A stretch of 64,000 nt of DNA from positions 62,624,944 through 62,688,943 of the forward strand of contig OX419755.1 of NCBI GenBank assembly GCA_948567375.1, read 5' to 3'. Both the position numbers and the translations under genes were made by a program. Shown piece after piece: positions 59,953 to 64,000 of this stretch (position 1 is its first letter; the number at the start of each line of letters is the position of its first letter). The DNA is from Lunularia cruciata. Its lineage: Eukaryota; Streptophyta; Marchantiopsida; Lunulariales; Lunulariaceae. The notes beneath the pieces are model-generated. The model saw only the letters and a list, made by a program, of their open reading frames with translations, searched no databases and had not been told where the DNA came from.

Positions 59953-60375
59953 TGTAAAAGACCAAAACCGAGAAGAGAAATAGGAGAATGGAAGCTCACA
60001 TTGGGACACTTGAATGAGGGAAAACTCCGAATGCCTAGCATGAGCTTCGGCCTTGGTATTTATAGGTAGCATACAAGACCCTTGAAGCTTCTCAAGAAGT
60101 TTCCTTGAGCCGCTTTCTTGGAGTGCAAGCCAAGTTAACTAGGAAGCTTCTCAAGAAGCTTCCTTCTAGAAGCCGCCTACTTGGCGTGCAAGCTAAGCTA
60201 GTTAGAAGCTTCTAGAAGCTTCCTTCTAGAAGCTACCTGCTTAGGGCGCAAGTTAACTAGTTGGGAAGCTTCTTAAGAAGCTTCTTAGATGCTTCTAGAA
60301 TATTCTAGGCTATTTTGTTTTATTCTCTACTTCGTAAGCTCGACTCACTTTGTCACTAAACTCCATATTGTTACA
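59953..60375 (-). repeat. 5' LTR of the chromovirus
   Basis: In element sense it runs TGTAACAATATGG ... TTTTGGTCTTTTACA. Its U3 holds four imperfect units of about 65 bp rich in AAGCTTC/GAAGCTT, including heat-shock-element arrays at 60205-60222 and 60293-60305. The TATA box TATAAATA lies downstream of them in element sense at about 60057-60064. Confidence 0.95.
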
Positions 60376-61660
60376 TGCTAGTTAAACTATAATTTTAAAG
60401 GAGTAAAAGAAAACTGGTCCAAGTAATTTATATAAGGATTTTTCTTAAATGTGGTTTAAAACTTAACCTTGGAACTCTAGGTGTTGGTCTCGGGAGAAGA
60501 TTAGTCTTGATTGTTGTCAATTTATCAAAATTATAGAAAGTTATGAATTTGACCTAAAGTCTTTGGGTATTGAAGACCAGTTACCACCCCAGCTAAGAGA
60601 CACCACCAAGAAGTGCAGTCCACTTTGGCGTCCACTTTCACCAACTGCTTGATACCTAGATTTTGACCTTGTTCCTTCATATTCATGGTGTTCAGCTATA
60701 ATGCCATATTTCAAGATCATAATTCATCACAATATACAATTGAACTATTATATGAAGATTCTCAAGTACTTAAAAGTTTTTATCAAGTGTTAAGTGATGT
60801 AGTTATGCTTGGAAGGAAGCAATATGGAGAACAATATTCTCAATATAAGAACTATTTGAGCTTAAAAGGAGCCTTAGACACAAATTAAGTAGAATTATCC
60901 CTAGGTGGTGTTGACTTAAACTTGAGATTATTTTATCACCAAACATAATGTGGAGATAATTTATTTATCTTGAGATAAAATTTATTTTTTTGAATAAAAA
61001 ATTATGCCATAGTACACAAATTAGAGTTATAGGAAGTAGGAGCACAATAGACTATACATCAATTCTATCTCTAATTTAACTATCATTGATATCTTATTTA
61101 TTTGCAAGGATACAAGATGGCTTATCAAAACAAATATGCATAGTTATATTCTACATTGTTCCCTTGGAGGAATTATAATATTCAAAACATTAAGAGGTCT
61201 CAAAATTTTTTTTAAAAAAATTGTTACCTTAATGATTTGGAACTCCTTCAAGCTTTTTTATGGACATCTCATATTTAATTTTGAATCAAAACTAGAAAAG
61301 GCATTAAAGGTACATTCAAAAGATTATAAATTTGTTAGGTTTGTGTATTAACAAAGAATTGATCCTTTTTAGTTATGTACATTCTACACTCACTCATAAT
61401 TTGTTGTAATCAAATTGCAAAAGAAAATCATAGAGACTTCATGGAACCCCTAATTATGATGATTAAACCTACGATAATAAATTTTACTTCAACTTTTGAA
61501 GAAGTAGGAGCTTTTAGCTGAAAAGAAGTAAAAAATGTTATGTTCAAAGATAGTATAAATTCTCGGGTGAAAAGAACAGAGCAATCAATTAATCAATTTC
61601 AGGAAAATCACAACTTAGCCACTAATTCGTATTTCAAACCTTACTTAACACTTACTTAAC
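60376..61660. other. AT-rich intergenic DNA
   Basis: Resumes the sequence left of the chromovirus, at the target site. No gene is supported. Confidence 0.5.
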
Positions 61661-63949
61661 ACTTACTAAAGAACAGAGAACTCGTAGATCGTATGAAGAA
61701 CTCGGAGATAATATGCACATTTTTCTTCCATGCTAAAATATTGTTGTGAAACCCATGCAACATGGTCGTTCTGAAAAGATAAACATAAGTATGAGTTACC
61801 ATTCCTGTCCATTTCGTATGTGCCATTAGTGACCTTTATTTGAGATGCAACCACAGGCATAGGCTACAACAAGGACCAAAGTGGCCTGAATCCAATCGTT
61901 GCAGATCAAGAAATGATGACATATAAAAAAGAAACTATCAAACGAGAGACCAAGTTGCATGTCCAGCTCTACCATACCGAGGAAAACGTCAAAATATTGA
62001 AAATGGACATAAAGATGGTAATCATTGAAATGAGAATTGGCTACGAAAAAAGCTGGCCCAAGACGGCCACTCTTATTGCCCCACGTTTTATTGCAAAGTG
62101 TCTTGGTGTAAGGTTTTGGGTACCATTAACTCTAATTGCCAAGTTTGGAGTACTGTACCGTAAGTCCATCTCTGCCATATACATATTAACGAGATTTAAC
62201 GACGAGACTTTCTAGACATCTCTTCTCATGAGTGAGTCATGGCAATGAGATTCAATCATTAACAGTCCATTTGGACACGGTACGAAATTCCCAAATTTTC
62301 GTCATGACATAGTCTACCATATACGGCAGATAGTCAAAATCAAAGAAAGACTTCCGAGTCGACAACAAAAACTGTAGATGGGCACGCAAGTACGGTAGTC
62401 AGCAAATTGAACAAATCCTACATCCCTAAGTGACTCGAGAGGTCCGGTTTGCTACGACTAAAGGTAAAGGCGAGAGTAAAGATCTGACAGGAACTTCATG
62501 CGACAAGTAAACATCCGACCTTTTCGGAATTGACGGGCATGGAGCCCCAGATTGGACATCTGACGGGCGCAAGGTGGATGGGATCAGATCGAGGGACGAA
62601 AATATGTAACGTGGCAGGAAACTGGAGTGGGCTTCCTGCACAACAGTCCTCAAGCTGTGCTCTGGCGCTTGGCTGTTGCCTTCCTTGAGCGGATCGACGG
62701 TGATGGGAGAGTATGTTTGATGGCAAGATAACAACCACGATTTTAATCGGATTCTGTCGCACGATCCTCGGTACCTACTAACGTGGCCACTTGAAATCCA
62801 TGTGATCCTCCACCCGATATATCCATGGTTGTATTAGTGCAGCTTTACCACTCATAAATGGCGGGGAGATTTCTTTTACACAGTCCAGTTCATCCGGTGC
62901 AGAACTTGGACCGAGATCAATCGGATGATGTCGGTCGACGCGACCGCGTGATTTCCCTGGTTTAGTTTTGCACTTTCCGGCTCAGTTGACAGATCATGGG
63001 CAGAGTTCCTGTACAGAGTACCTGCCTCTTACCTCGAGGCCATCCTTACCTTGGTACGTACTGAAGAATGTTCTTTCGCCTGTTCATCTGGCTTGGCCTC
63101 TTCTGCGCTTCTGTACCCGTTTCCCGGAGCGACCATACCAAGGTTACTTCCAGCCTAGCACTCTGGTTCGCTGAGCCTAAAACCCGTGCAGTACTCATCC
63201 ACTTAACTGTGGTTGCAAAGCTAAAATTCGAATCTCCCGTGAGGAATGTTCTCCAGGAGAGTCGCTGGTTTTGCACCCGTTTCCCGAAACCGTGATGTAG
63301 GCTACTGTATCTCGATGGAGACATACTGTTATCCAGATGTATTCAAAGCCTTAGCCAATACGTATCCTAGTCACGTGAGACACACCGTGCGGAGAGACGA
63401 CGTTCTCAAGCCACAGACGACGTCTGTAGCTGTCGCCTACTCGTGGTTGCTTTAGAGGTCGCTTGTTTCTTCCATTCTAGCTGGAGTGAAGAAGGTATAG
63501 GATTGTATCCGGCTTGTAAGGTTTCTTAGTGAGTTGTATATTCACCAATCCTATCGTTGTACTTACAGATGTTCTCCTTTTTGATAAAGCTGCTGTAAAA
63601 TAAAAAGGGATTAAGTCTCATTTTGGATGTAGAAGATATACCAGTTCAAATTCTGTATAGATAATCTTCCAAAGACAGAGAGTGAAAAGCAAAATGAGAC
63701 GTTTTCCTCGTGCGCCTTTCGCCTGGCCTAGCCTTTCTTTGAGCGTTTTAATTTTGGTCTAGCCCTCTCTTTTACCATCACAAATTTGAAATCCTGGTCA
63801 AGATAGTCCATAAAGTATAAGTATATAAATTTTTGTGTACAGCAGTATTTTATTCACTTTATTTTTCAATATATAATTGTTTTTATTAATATAGTGCTAG
63901 TGTTTCAAGGTAGAAATGAATTTGAAAGAACCTCATCAAAAAAATAAAG
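61661..63949. other. Intergenic DNA, more balanced composition
   Basis: Many short frames without family features. The block ACCCGTTTCCCG occurs twice (about 63117 and 63278), perhaps from a short duplication. It could be the flank of a gene beyond the window. Confidence 0.4.
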
Positions 63950-63984
63950 ATCTTTTCATATGCACCTACTGCATATGAAAAGAT
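63950..63984. repeat. Perfect 15-bp inverted repeat with 5-nt loop
   Basis: ATCTTTTCATATGCA (63950-63964), loop CCTAC, TGCATATGAAAAGAT (63970-63984). It could be a hairpin, a terminal repeat of a small transposon continuing beyond the window, or a terminator-like structure. Confidence 0.85.
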
Positions 63985-64000
63985 GGTGCATTCCTTTCTA

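Larger units (their letters stand above)
54734..60375 (-). mobile_element. Young chromovirus (Gypsy) with heat-shock elements in its LTRs
   Basis: Two 423-bp LTRs (54734-55156 and 59953-60375) differ at about four positions by eye. Flanks TGGTA (54729-54733) and TGCTA (60376-60380) form a 5-bp target duplication with one change. The minus strand encodes gag, zinc knuckle, protease, RT, RNase H, integrase and chromodomain in that order. A tRNA-iMet primer site and a purine tract lie at the right places. Nonsense codons and frame changes make this copy non-autonomous despite its youth. Size is 5642 bp. Confidence 0.95.

Noticed and set aside
62426-63455. Several overlapping frames of 70-100 codons near the right end
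   Set aside because: Frames occur on both strands without motifs or splice structure; likely chance in less AT-rich DNA.
1-64000. CRISPR arrays, operons or bacterial gene clusters
   Set aside because: Repeats here are tandem duplications, microsatellites or LTRs; genes are spliced and eukaryotic.

Overview
The window is nuclear DNA of a land plant. It holds two spliced plant genes in a landscape of LTR retrotransposons. A Gypsy pol relic ending in a PHD finger, a chromodomain Gypsy and two Copia families, with long AT-rich stretches of decayed repeats, point to a seed-free plant (bryophyte or similar) more than a flowering plant. That placement is inference; no species can be read from the sequence.

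Layout. 1-2757: 3' part of a broken Copia element (Copia-1). 2758-9694: a second, better preserved Copia (Copia-2), itself broken by a 130-bp tandem duplication in gag and by a 1.57-kb insertion beside its catalytic YVDD motif. 9695-9980: another Copia-1-type 3' end, fused to Copia-2 sequence, with a cluster of hairpins. 9981-13629: low-copy DNA with no gene I can support. 13630-16504 (minus): a complete eight-part-conserved MscS-like channel gene of the mitochondrial MSL1 type, seven coding exons and 516 codons. 18449-20847 (minus): a HY5-type bZIP transcription factor gene, four coding exons resolved and the C-terminal end unresolved. 20848-22600: its 5' flank, with a trinucleotide repeat. 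22600-27870: AT-rich DNA without genes. About 27870-39890: a very decayed Gypsy element with gag zinc knuckles, RT, RNase H, integrase and a terminal PHD finger, split by nested solo LTRs. 40000-45300: decayed repeats, including a duplicated fragment of Gypsy RT. 46010-47480: a less AT-rich island of unknown origin. 47900-54733: AT-rich DNA with inverted repeat copies. 54734-60375: a young chromovirus (Gypsy) on the minus strand, with two 423-bp LTRs that differ at only about four positions by eye, a tRNA-iMet primer site and a 5-bp target duplication with one mismatch. 60376-64000: intergenic DNA ending in a perfect 15-bp inverted repeat.

The two cellular genes lie in tandem on the minus strand: an organelle mechanosensitive channel and a light-signalling transcription factor. 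Nothing shows that they are functionally linked. The most interesting signal is in the chromovirus LTR. Its U3 region carries arrays of heat-shock-factor binding units (alternating GAA/TTC) just upstream of a TATA box, and one of these sites survives in an older solo LTR of the same family. This suggests an independently evolved heat-responsive Gypsy family. The PHD-finger Gypsy is the second point of interest.
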